Both the position numbers and the translations under genes were made by a program. Shown here piece by piece: positions 32,015 to 38,972 of a stretch of DNA of 52,349 nt (its first letter is position 1; each line of letters starts with the position of its first letter). Where the stretch lies: contig NZ_CAMLGT010000003.1 of the NCBI RefSeq assembly GCF_946479605.1, positions 1 to 52,349 of the forward strand. The letters run 5' to 3'. Source of the DNA: an uncultured Lacibacter sp. Lineage in GTDB: Bacteria > Bacteroidota > Bacteroidia > Chitinophagales > Chitinophagaceae. The notes below the pieces were generated by a model, which was not told the origin of the DNA, searched no databases, and worked only from the letters and a program-made list of their open reading frames with translations.

Positions 32015-32917
32015 ATGTCTTACAACCGCAGATCATTTTTAAAAACATCAGCCGCAGCAACCGCAGGCATTTCGTTGGCAGGTTTGCCATTAATTTCCTG
32101 TGCAAACAGATCATTAGCCGACAGCAAAAAATATGGGTTACAGTTGTACACAGTACGTAATGATGTTGCAAAGAATCTTACAGGTACACTGGATTATATT
32201 GCTAAAGCTGGTTACTCACAAATTGAATTGTATGGTTTTGATGGCAATACATTCTTTGGAAAATCGGCGAAAGAATTCAAAGCAATGTTTGATGCGTTGA
32301 AGTTATCATCACCAAGTGGTCATTATAATTTTGGTCCTGTGTTACAAAGTGGCAATCTTGACTTCTGGAAAAAAACAATTGAAGCAGCTAACATAATGGG
32401 TAATGAATACACAACCATTCCCTGGTTAGATGCAAACCAACGTGGTGCAGATACATTTCCCAAACTTCTTGAACTGGTAAATAAAGCTGCCGAACTTTCA
32501 AAAGCAGCAGGCATGAAGCTGGCTTATCACAACCATGATTTTGAATTTAAAAAACTGGATAACGGAAATTCTTTCCTGCAAGCATTACTTGAAGGTACAG
32601 ATGCATCATTGGTTGATTTTGAACTTGACTTGTATTGGGTAGCTTATGCCAATGAAGATCCGCTTGCATGGTTCAATAAATATCCCGGTCGTTTTACCAT
32701 GTGGCATGTAAAAGATCTTACCACCAATAAAGAAGGTAAAAAAGAAAGTACACAGGTGGGTGATGGTACAATCGATTTCAGCAAAATTTTTGAACACAAG
32801 AAACATGCAGGTTTGAAATATGCATTTGTAGAACAGGAAGCTTACACCATGCCTGAGGAAGAATGCATTAAAAAAAGCATTGCTTATATGAAAACGAAAA
32901 ACTGGGGCAACGGTTGA
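32015..32917 (+). CDS. Exported sugar phosphate isomerase/epimerase-like TIM-barrel protein
   Basis: 300 residues. Twin-arginine signal SYNRRSFLKTSAAATAGISLAG with a Cys in ISCAN as a possible lipid site. Metal-site candidates in the barrel: AYHNHDFEF (His and Glu), VDFELDLYWV (Asp), MWHVKDL (His) and FVEQEAY (Glu). This Tat-exported subgroup is common in Bacteroidota next to Gfo/Idh genes. In this cluster it could be the periplasmic 3-keto-glycoside lyase or isomerase; relatives in C-glycoside cleavage use the same fold. It is the last gene before the rightward operon terminator. Confidence 0.87.
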   Translation: MSYNRRSFLKTSAAATAGISLAGLPLISCANRSLADSKKYGLQLYTVRNDVAKNLTGTLDYIAKAGYSQIELYGFDGNTFFGKSAKEFKAMFDALKLSSPSGHYNFGPVLQSGNLDFWKKTIEAANIMGNEYTTIPWLDANQRGADTFPKLLELVNKAAELSKAAGMKLAYHNHDFEFKKLDNGNSFLQALLEGTDASLVDFELDLYWVAYANEDPLAWFNKYPGRFTMWHVKDLTTNKEGKKESTQVGDGTIDFSKIFEHKKHAGLKYAFVEQEAYTMPEEECIKKSIAYMKTKNWGNG

Positions 32918-32938
32918 TCTTTTTTTCTTTACCGATAT

Positions 32939-32965
32939 AAAGCACAGGCAATGAGCCTGTGCTTT
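32939..32965 (+). terminator. Terminator of the rightward sugar-oxidation operon
   Basis: A perfect 11-bp stem AAAGCACAGGC/GCCTGTGCTTT with a 5-nt loop and a T run, 22 bp past the stop codon. Confidence 0.9.
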
Positions 32966-33014
32966 TTTATTTGCTTAACCTGCATTCGTTCTTTCTTTTC
33001 ACTACATTCAAAGC

Positions 33015-33440
33015 ATGAAAAAGTTAATCTTCCTTTTATTGTTGCTGGCAGCAACTGGTTTACATGCCCAGACAAAAGATGAACAAAAGATACTTTCCAT
33101 CCTTGATGCGCAAACCAACTACTGGAATACAGGTGATCTTGAAAATTTCATGAAAGGCTACTGGAAAAGTGATTCACTCATGTTCATTGGCAAAAGTGGT
33201 GTTACTTATGGTTACAACAATACACTGGAGAATTACAAGAAAGGATATCCGAACAGGGATGCCATGGGTATACTGAAGTTCAATATTCTGAAAGTGGAAA
33301 GAATATCTGCCAATACTTATTTTGTTGTTGGCAAGTGGCATTTAACAAGAGAGAAAGTGGGTGATGCGGAAGGGCATTATACCCTGTTGTTTAAAAAGAT
33401 AAAAGGTAAATGGCTGATTGTGGCCGATCACAGCAGTTAG
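33015..33440 (+). CDS. Secreted NTF2-like (DUF4440/SnoaL-type) protein
   Basis: 141 residues. The signal peptide is cut after GLHAQ (about residue 19). The mature part is a cone-shaped NTF2-like fold: helix DEQKILSILDAQTNYWNTGDLENFMKGYW, then strands including MFIGKSGVTYGYNNTLENYKKGY and HYTLLFKKIKGKWLIVADHSS. This family includes ketosteroid-isomerase-like and small-molecule-binding proteins; no activity can be assigned. The gene follows the operon terminator, and its stop codon directly abuts the stop codon of the convergent propeller lipoprotein gene. Confidence 0.82.
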   Translation: MKKLIFLLLLLAATGLHAQTKDEQKILSILDAQTNYWNTGDLENFMKGYWKSDSLMFIGKSGVTYGYNNTLENYKKGYPNRDAMGILKFNILKVERISANTYFVVGKWHLTREKVGDAEGHYTLLFKKIKGKWLIVADHSS

Positions 33441-34463
33441 TTATTTGATGAAGATGGCATTTACAGCGCCTTCCCTGTTGTTAAGTACAAGGGGTTGCTT
33501 TTGTTGATTTTTTAAAAGAACAGGCCCTTTTTCTTTTCCACCGTAGTAAACATCATTACCAAAGATCAATACATCTTTTGCTGCAGGTTTAGGATAAATA
33601 AATGCGCCTACTCCATACGTGTACATCAAGCTATCATTCTTATAAAGACAAACCGTGCCAGTTCCGTTATTTTCAAGCTCGCCTGCTGCATAAAAATCAG
33701 AACCTTTTAAGAACAAAGCTTTCGTAATAAAATCTGAAACACCGGAAAGCCCCGGAACAGTGCCGCCTTGTTTCCATACCACTGGTTTTACAATACCTGA
33801 GCCGTTAAACTCTTCTTCGTAACCTGCAGCGTACACATCAGCTCCTTTAACTATTACTGCATTTGCTCCTGCCGGATCAAGGCCATCTGTAAGCCGGTCA
33901 ATAACACCATTCTTCCAAACAACTGCATACGATACATTTGAAGTAAACGTTTCTGTTCCTGCCACATACACATCTGTTCCATTTACAACTACTTCGTTTG
34001 CAACAGATGCTTCGCCGTTGACGGTCAGTGAAAGTTCGTTACCATTTTTCCAAAGCCTGGCAGTTGGTCCCAGTATGCCGTTTTCATAACCTGCAACATA
34101 CACATCATTTCCTGCCACAAAAACTGATTTTGCATCAGCACTATTTTGCCCGTTGCTTAAGCTTACAGCCGTGTTATTTTTCCAAAGCCTGGCTACCATT
34201 ATGCCCGATGCATTTGCTTCACTTCCTGCAATAAATACTGCGGAGTCAGTTACAAATACACTATTAAAAACAACATTTCGTGTACTGTCTGTAGAGAAGA
34301 TAAGTTTTCCGTTTTTCCAAAACCGGCCTATTGAAATATTAGTTGAACTTAGTTCATACCCCACACAATACACATCGGGGTCAGAAGTTGATGGTTGTTC
34401 AATGCTGTTTTTCTTCTTACAGGAAAACATTAAAAATAAAATAACAGGAACGATGTATTTCAT
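33441..34463 (-). CDS. Seven-repeat beta-propeller-like lipoprotein
   Basis: 340 residues. Lipobox LFLMFSC (C about 15). The rest consists of seven repeats of roughly 45 residues with the pattern DVYxAGxE, then a hydrophobic-WKNG turn. They start at YCVGYE, VFIAGSE, VYVAGYE, VYVAGTE, VYAAGYE, FYAAGEL and VYYGGKE. The protein ends with VNAIFIK, which equals the strand that precedes DVY in the other repeats and is missing before the first. That is the ring closure expected in a propeller. Function unknown; surface or periplasmic binding is plausible. A 12-bp palindrome lies just ahead of the start codon. Confidence 0.82.
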   Translation of the reverse strand: MKYIVPVILFLMFSCKKKNSIEQPSTSDPDVYCVGYELSSTNISIGRFWKNGKLIFSTDSTRNVVFNSVFVTDSAVFIAGSEANASGIMVARLWKNNTAVSLSNGQNSADAKSVFVAGNDVYVAGYENGILGPTARLWKNGNELSLTVNGEASVANEVVVNGTDVYVAGTETFTSNVSYAVVWKNGVIDRLTDGLDPAGANAVIVKGADVYAAGYEEEFNGSGIVKPVVWKQGGTVPGLSGVSDFITKALFLKGSDFYAAGELENNGTGTVCLYKNDSLMYTYGVGAFIYPKPAAKDVLIFGNDVYYGGKEKGPVLLKNQQKQPLVLNNREGAVNAIFIK

Positions 34464-34466
34464 AAA

Positions 34467-34478
34467 CCGAAGCTTCGG
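34467..34478. promoter_or_regulatory. 12-bp palindrome before the propeller lipoprotein gene
   Basis: CCGAAGCTTCGG, a perfect palindrome, 3 nt upstream of the start codon in the minus direction. It may bind a regulator or occlude initiation; no family assigned. Confidence 0.35.
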
Positions 34479-34547
34479 GTAAATTATCTTGATTAAGAAA
34501 GATATTATTAAAAAACGACTGAACAGCTCTTTCTCAAAAGAAAAATT

Positions 34548-34775
34548 TTACAATTTTCCCTTCCACATCTTATAATAGTAATAAATAAGGCCAGCCAGTG
34601 ATGTCAGAAAAACAATATAGTAAATGATGTTGCCAACAGAAGGTGCACCTTCAAAGAAACCCCAGTTAAGATAAAGCCCAAAGGTCATGTGCAGCAGCAT
34701 AAACAACATGCCCATTGAAACGGTTTGGATAATACGTTTCAAAAAATCCCTGGTATCCGGTTCCATTTCACTCAT
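34548..34775 (-). CDS. Small two-helix membrane protein of unknown function
   Basis: 75 residues from ATG 34775 (MSEMEPDTRDFLKRII). Two hydrophobic helices: TVSMGMLFMLLHMTFGLYLNW and IIYYIVFLTSLAGLIYYYY, with a basic end (KMWKGKL). The frame is open 48 nt further upstream but that part overlaps the terminator of the preceding gene (34809-34838), so the shorter start is right. It resembles small Bacteroidota membrane proteins of unknown role. No partner can be named. Confidence 0.7.
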   Translation of the reverse strand: MSEMEPDTRDFLKRIIQTVSMGMLFMLLHMTFGLYLNWGFFEGAPSVGNIIYYIVFLTSLAGLIYYYYKMWKGKL

Positions 34776-34808
34776 ACAAAATATTTCAGGAAAGGTACGA
34801 ACATAAAA

Positions 34809-34838
34809 AATGCTGTTGCACATGTGTACAACAGCATT
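34809..34838 (-). terminator. Terminator of the outer-membrane beta-barrel-like gene
   Basis: Stem AATGCTGTTG/CAACAGCATT with a 10-nt loop, then a T run on the minus strand, 17 bp past the stop at 34855. It supports the short start of the following gene. Confidence 0.75.
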
Positions 34839-34854
34839 ACAGTTACTTCAACTT

Positions 34855-35319
34855 TTATAATGTAAAGCGAATGGCAAAACCGCCCCAGTTACCATTAAAT
34901 CCGTTGCGTGATCCGCTTCCTAATTCAAAACTTGGTTGCCAGTCGAGTGCAAGGTTTAATGGCATGTTGGTAAACTTATAATCAATACCCACAACGCCAT
35001 CAACACCCACAGCTGTGATACCTCGGTACAAACCCACATGCACGCCAGGTCCTGCATACCACTTCAATGCACCTTCTGAACTAAGATTGCCATGGAATTC
35101 ATACAAACCACTGATGCGTGTGCCGTAGCGATCGAAATAACCAATAAACTCGAGGGCATGTTTTTTCTCTGAAATAAACGTCTTCAGCGAAACACCTCCG
35201 CCATTCCACAACTTTACACCCACCGCTGTTTTATATTCCGTACTGTTGGTTGTTGCATTCTGCGCCATTGCAACACTAAGTGTTCCTGCAAAAAGAAAAA
35301 GAAATAAGAGTTTTTTCAT
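34855..35319 (-). CDS. Small outer-membrane beta-barrel-like secreted protein
   Basis: 154 residues. The signal peptide is cut at VAMAQ (about residue 20). The mature protein has alternating hydrophobic strands and glycines (VGVKLWNGGGVSLKTF, HALEFIGYFDRYGTRISGLYEF, LKWYAGPGVHVGLYRG) and ends in FAIRFTL with an aromatic close to the terminus, typical of small outer-membrane barrels of eight strands. Function unknown. It is monocistronic with a terminator immediately after. Confidence 0.72.
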   Translation of the reverse strand: MKKLLFLFLFAGTLSVAMAQNATTNSTEYKTAVGVKLWNGGGVSLKTFISEKKHALEFIGYFDRYGTRISGLYEFHGNLSSEGALKWYAGPGVHVGLYRGITAVGVDGVVGIDYKFTNMPLNLALDWQPSFELGSGSRNGFNGNWGGFAIRFTL

Positions 35320-35386
35320 CTGTATGTTTTGTTTTGATTGTCTGCTCTTAAAGACGAGCTGGTCTTGTAAGATGTTGCAAAAGTAA

Positions 35387-36157
35387 TTATTTCAGCAGCA
35401 GGTTTTGAAATTGAATACTATCGCCACTGAATACATTAAAATCCACCTTGCCTGCAATACCATTTACTCTTCCGCTTTCGCTGTGCTGCCAAAAATGCCA
35501 GTCACGTTCAATACGTGGCGCCATGGGCCGCAGGTAATGCGCCACCCATAACGGATAATCTTCAAATTCATCTTTCAGGTATTGCCGGTAAAAATCAGCA
35601 TTGGTGTAAATGATTGGCTTAACACCATAAGCAAGTTCAGTTGCATATAAAAAAGCCTTTACCCTTTGCTGCAAAACCGTTTTGCTGATACCATAGGTTT
35701 GCTCCACATCAAGTACAGGAGGAAGATCACCTTCCTGTAGCTTTACCTGCTTTATAAAATTCTTTGCCTGCACAGTACCGTCTTTTGTGGCAATAAAAAA
35801 GTGGTAGGCGCCACGTACCACGCCTGCATCTTTTGCTTTTCGCCAGTTACGTTTAAAATGAAAATCGGTTGAGCCTACCCCTTCTGTTGCTTTAATAAAA
35901 GCAAAGCTGATCTGCACACCTTCTACATTCATTCCTTTTACAGCATCCCAATTAATGATATTCTGGTAACGGCTCACATCAATGCCATGCAAACTGTACT
36001 TAGTTGGAATTTCAATACCAAACTCACGGTAACGGATCATGCCTGCCTGCCGTTCAAGCCACCAGTTACGCCCATATAAAAAAGCACCGGCTGCAAAAAC
36101 CACCATCACAATGATCCAGGGAATAATACGCAGTGATTTCTTTTTCTTACGGGCCAT
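35387..36157 (-). CDS. Glycoside hydrolase family 25 (lysozyme-type muramidase), membrane-anchored
   Basis: 256 residues. The start at 36157 (MARKKKKSLRII) is set by the promoter box at 36167-36174 lying between it and a further in-frame ATG at 36181. A basic N-terminus and one transmembrane helix (IIPWIIVMVVFAAGAFLYG) anchor it. The GH25 barrel has HGIDVSRYQ with the catalytic-site Asp, GAYHFF, PPVLDVEQT (catalytic DxE), IYTNADFY and the final VDFNVF. GH25 enzymes cut the beta-1,4 bond of peptidoglycan. A signal-anchored form suggests cell-wall remodelling or use on foreign peptidoglycan. Confidence 0.9.
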   Translation of the reverse strand: MARKKKKSLRIIPWIIVMVVFAAGAFLYGRNWWLERQAGMIRYREFGIEIPTKYSLHGIDVSRYQNIINWDAVKGMNVEGVQISFAFIKATEGVGSTDFHFKRNWRKAKDAGVVRGAYHFFIATKDGTVQAKNFIKQVKLQEGDLPPVLDVEQTYGISKTVLQQRVKAFLYATELAYGVKPIIYTNADFYRQYLKDEFEDYPLWVAHYLRPMAPRIERDWHFWQHSESGRVNGIAGKVDFNVFSGDSIQFQNLLLK

Positions 36158-36166
36158 ACGCAGGTG

Positions 36167-36174
36167 CAAATCTA
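36167..36174 (-). promoter_or_regulatory. Promoter -7 box of the GH25 gene
   Basis: Minus strand TAGATTTG, a full match, 9 nt before the ATG at 36157. It implies a near-leaderless mRNA and decides the start. Confidence 0.5.
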
Positions 36175-36283
36175 ATTTCATCAGCCATAATAAACAGGCG
36201 CTTGCGTGCTTTTAATTTTTTATTAGCGTTGTTAACCGGATTTAAAAAACAGGAAGTTCGCTTTGCCGTTCTTATTTTGCAGT

Positions 36284-37411
36284 ATGGTATGGCTGCTGCT
36301 TACGTTTCTTTTACTGGTTCCCTATTCAGTATTGCTACTGCTGTACCGTTATTGGTGGAGTAAAACCAACACATGTTCAATTCCGCCACATTTTACAGCT
36401 ACTACAAGCTTTACCATTCTTATTCCCGCCAGGAACGAAGAAGCAACAATTGCTGCCTGTCTTGAAAGCATCCGTGCATTGAACTACCCAAAAGAACAAA
36501 TTGAGGTTTTTGTTATTGATGATTTTAGTGACGATAACACTGCATCTGTTGTTGCCGGTTATCATGAGGTGAAGCTGATTACATTGAAAGATATTGTACA
36601 CGAACGCATCAACTCCTATAAAAAGAAAGCCATTGAAGTGGGGGTTGAAAAAGCAAACGGGCAATTTATTGTTACAACTGATGCAGACTGTATTGTTCCT
36701 GTGAACTGGTTGCTCAATTTTGCATACATCATTGAACAACAGCCAACCGTTTTTATTGCTGCCCCGGTGGTAATGAAAGAAGAAAGCTCATTCATTAAGC
36801 TGTTTCAATCGCTTGACTTTTTAAGTCTGCAGGGTATTACAGCCGCATCTGTTGGTGCTGGTTTTCACAGCATGTGCAATGGTGCTAATCTTTGTTACAG
36901 CAAAGAAGCGTTTTATGCGGTTGATGGATTTAAAGGTGTGGATCATATTGCCAGCGGCGATGATATGCTGCTGATGCATAAACTGTACAGCCGTTTTCCA
37001 AAGCAGGTACATTATTGCAAATCGGCAGAAAGTATTGTACACACCAATCCTGTTGAAACAGTAAGTGAGTTTTTTAAGCAACGTATTCGCTGGGCAAGCA
37101 AAGCCGATAAGTATGATGATAAACGCATCATTGCTGTATTGCTGCTTGTTTACCTGCTGAATGTGTGGATGCTTGTTCTTTTTGTTGCTTCGTTTTTCAT
37201 GAGTGGATTATGGAATCTGTTGCTTGGCAGTTTGTTGTTGAAAACAGCTGTTGAACTTTTTTTCCTTGTTCCTGTTGCCCGATTTTTCCGGAAAGAAAAA
37301 CTGCTTTGGTGGTTTCCGTTTGCACAACCATTTCATATTATTTATACTGTTATTGCAGGTTGGCTGGGTAAGTTTGGCAGCTATGAATGGAAAGGTAGAA
37401 AAGTGAAGTAA
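36284..37411 (+). CDS. Glycosyltransferase family 2, membrane-bound processive type
   Basis: 375 residues. N-terminal helix (MVWLLLTFLLLVPYSVLLLLY), GT2 domain with FTILIPARNEEATIAACLESI, the nucleotide-sugar site VTTDADCIVP, the acceptor motif SGDDMLL and the QRIRWASKA form of QxxRW, followed by two or three C-terminal helices. This is the layout of inverting processive GT2 enzymes that build polysaccharide or glycolipid. The open frame extends 21 nt upstream to a TTG, but ATG at 36284 is preferred as it begins the signal-anchor helix. It is divergent from the GH25 gene, and a wall-polymer or glycolipid role fits that neighbour loosely. Confidence 0.88.
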   Translation: MVWLLLTFLLLVPYSVLLLLYRYWWSKTNTCSIPPHFTATTSFTILIPARNEEATIAACLESIRALNYPKEQIEVFVIDDFSDDNTASVVAGYHEVKLITLKDIVHERINSYKKKAIEVGVEKANGQFIVTTDADCIVPVNWLLNFAYIIEQQPTVFIAAPVVMKEESSFIKLFQSLDFLSLQGITAASVGAGFHSMCNGANLCYSKEAFYAVDGFKGVDHIASGDDMLLMHKLYSRFPKQVHYCKSAESIVHTNPVETVSEFFKQRIRWASKADKYDDKRIIAVLLLVYLLNVWMLVLFVASFFMSGLWNLLLGSLLLKTAVELFFLVPVARFFRKEKLLWWFPFAQPFHIIYTVIAGWLGKFGSYEWKGRKVK

Positions 37412-37447
37412 ATCACAGAACTGGCAGCAAAGTTTTATTTTTAATTA

Positions 37448-38530
37448 ATGTCGAACACAGAACACTCCTTTACAAAGATCTTCTGGAAAAAACTTCGCCG
37501 AAACAAAGGTGCTGTTTTTGGCTTAACCGTTATTGGGCTGGCATTACTGACTGCTGTGTTTGCTTACATTCTTGCACCCGATGCTACACCTGATGCTAAC
37601 CGCATTATTGTAGAAATTGCAGCAAAGAAGCCGGGATATAAACAGCAGTTTTTAAAACAACCTTTGATCATTAAGGAAAAAACCAGCGTAATTAAAGGGT
37701 TGTTATTGGGAAGAGAAGAATCATTTGAACTGGTTCCAATAAGTTCATACAAAATAATAGGAGATACGGTTTTTGCGGAGAAATATATTGATGAAGGCGT
37801 TACTGAACCTATTTCACTTCAAATTCAAGGCATCAATCCTAAATGGCTTGTAACAACAAAAACCTTCTGGCTGGGTACTGATAAATTCGGCAGGGATATT
37901 TTAAGCCGCCTGATCGTTGGTGTTCGGGTTAGTTTAAGTGTGGGGTTGATTGCGGTTGCTATTTCACTCACGGTTGGTATTTTCTTTGGTGCTGTTGCCG
38001 GTTATTTTCGTGGCTGGATCGACGAAGTGGTTCTCTGGTTGATCAATGTTGTGTGGAGCATCCCTACTTTGTTGTTGGTATTTGCCATCACACTTGCGTT
38101 GGGCAAAGGCTTTTGGCAGGTGTTTATTGCTGTTGGTCTTACGCTTTGGGTAAATGTGGCCCGCCTTGTTCGTGGACAGATCCTGAGCATTCGTGAGTTG
38201 AATTATATTGAAGCCACCAAGGCAATGGGTTTTTCGCATGCCCGTACCATCTTTAAACATATTCTGCCAAACATCATGGGTCCGGTGATTGTCATTGCTG
38301 CCAGCAATTTTGCCAGCGCCATTGTTATTGAGGCCGGGTTAAGTTTCCTGGGTGTGGGCGTGCAGGCGCCGCAACCCAGCTGGGGCCTTATGATCAAAGA
38401 GAATTACAACTTCATCATCACCAACAATCCCATGCTGGCCATTGCACCGGGTATTGCCATTATGTTGCTTGTGCTTGCCTTTAACCTGCTGGGTAATGGG
38501 TTGCGGGATGTGTTGGATGTGAGATCCTGA
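37448..38530 (+). CDS. OppC/DppC-type ABC transporter permease
   Basis: 360 residues. N-terminal OppC_N segment with one helix (FGLTVIGLALLTAVFAYILAP), a periplasmic insert of about 90 residues, then a five-helix BPD_transp_1 domain with the ATPase-coupling EAA loop EATKAMGFSHARTIFKHILPN and LSFLGVGVQAPQPSWGLM, characteristic of peptide/nickel permeases. It needs an OppB partner, ATPases and a binding protein, none adjacent in the window. The 37-nt gap after the GT2 gene permits cotranscription, but the pairing is functionally odd. An inverted repeat follows 8 bp past the stop. Confidence 0.88.
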   Translation: MSNTEHSFTKIFWKKLRRNKGAVFGLTVIGLALLTAVFAYILAPDATPDANRIIVEIAAKKPGYKQQFLKQPLIIKEKTSVIKGLLLGREESFELVPISSYKIIGDTVFAEKYIDEGVTEPISLQIQGINPKWLVTTKTFWLGTDKFGRDILSRLIVGVRVSLSVGLIAVAISLTVGIFFGAVAGYFRGWIDEVVLWLINVVWSIPTLLLVFAITLALGKGFWQVFIAVGLTLWVNVARLVRGQILSIRELNYIEATKAMGFSHARTIFKHILPNIMGPVIVIAASNFASAIVIEAGLSFLGVGVQAPQPSWGLMIKENYNFIITNNPMLAIAPGIAIMLLVLAFNLLGNGLRDVLDVRS

Positions 38531-38972
38531 TCGCTATACCTATAAGGTTTGCCGGGCGGCGATGGCAGGGCTGCAAACCTTATAGGTCTGGCCACCGCCA
38601 ATCCTTATTGCTGTTAGCTTTCCCGATAAATCCCTATTTTTGAGGGAATTGACCTGTGGTAAAGGATTTGCGCCGTGAGGGTCATTCATGTGAAGAAGGA
38701 TTTTGAGTGTGAGCTTCTGAATTGCTGATCGTTTTTTGTTATGTCACATGCAGGCTTGTTTGGGTCTGCAACGAGATAGAATGCATCTCGACTCTTGTAC
38801 TACATTGCCAATAGCGGCAACGTATTTCAACATATCTACTGAATTTCCGGCTTTTACAGCTGCATAGCGAACAAAGCGTACAAGTGAGTGACACAACCAA
38901 AGCATCATCTACATTCTTCAGCTTGCCCCATTCTCTCTTCTCTTATTTATTAACGATTAATCTCTCATTATA
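38531..38972. other. Intergenic region before the RicT gene
   Basis: 442 bp without a convincing gene. It starts with a 15-bp inverted repeat (38538-38587), followed by mixed sequence including a small hairpin CGAGAT-N7-ATCTCG near 38780. No clear TAnnTTTG box precedes the RicT ATG. Nothing else was recognised; a decayed ORF cannot be excluded but I see no family match. Confidence 0.55.
38538..38587. repeat. Long inverted repeat after the oppC-type gene
   Basis: Perfect 15-bp arms ACCTATAAGGTTTGC and GCAAACCTTATAGGT around a 20-nt GC-rich spacer. No T-tract follows, so a classical terminator is unlikely; it looks like an extragenic palindromic (REP-like) element. Confidence 0.65.
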
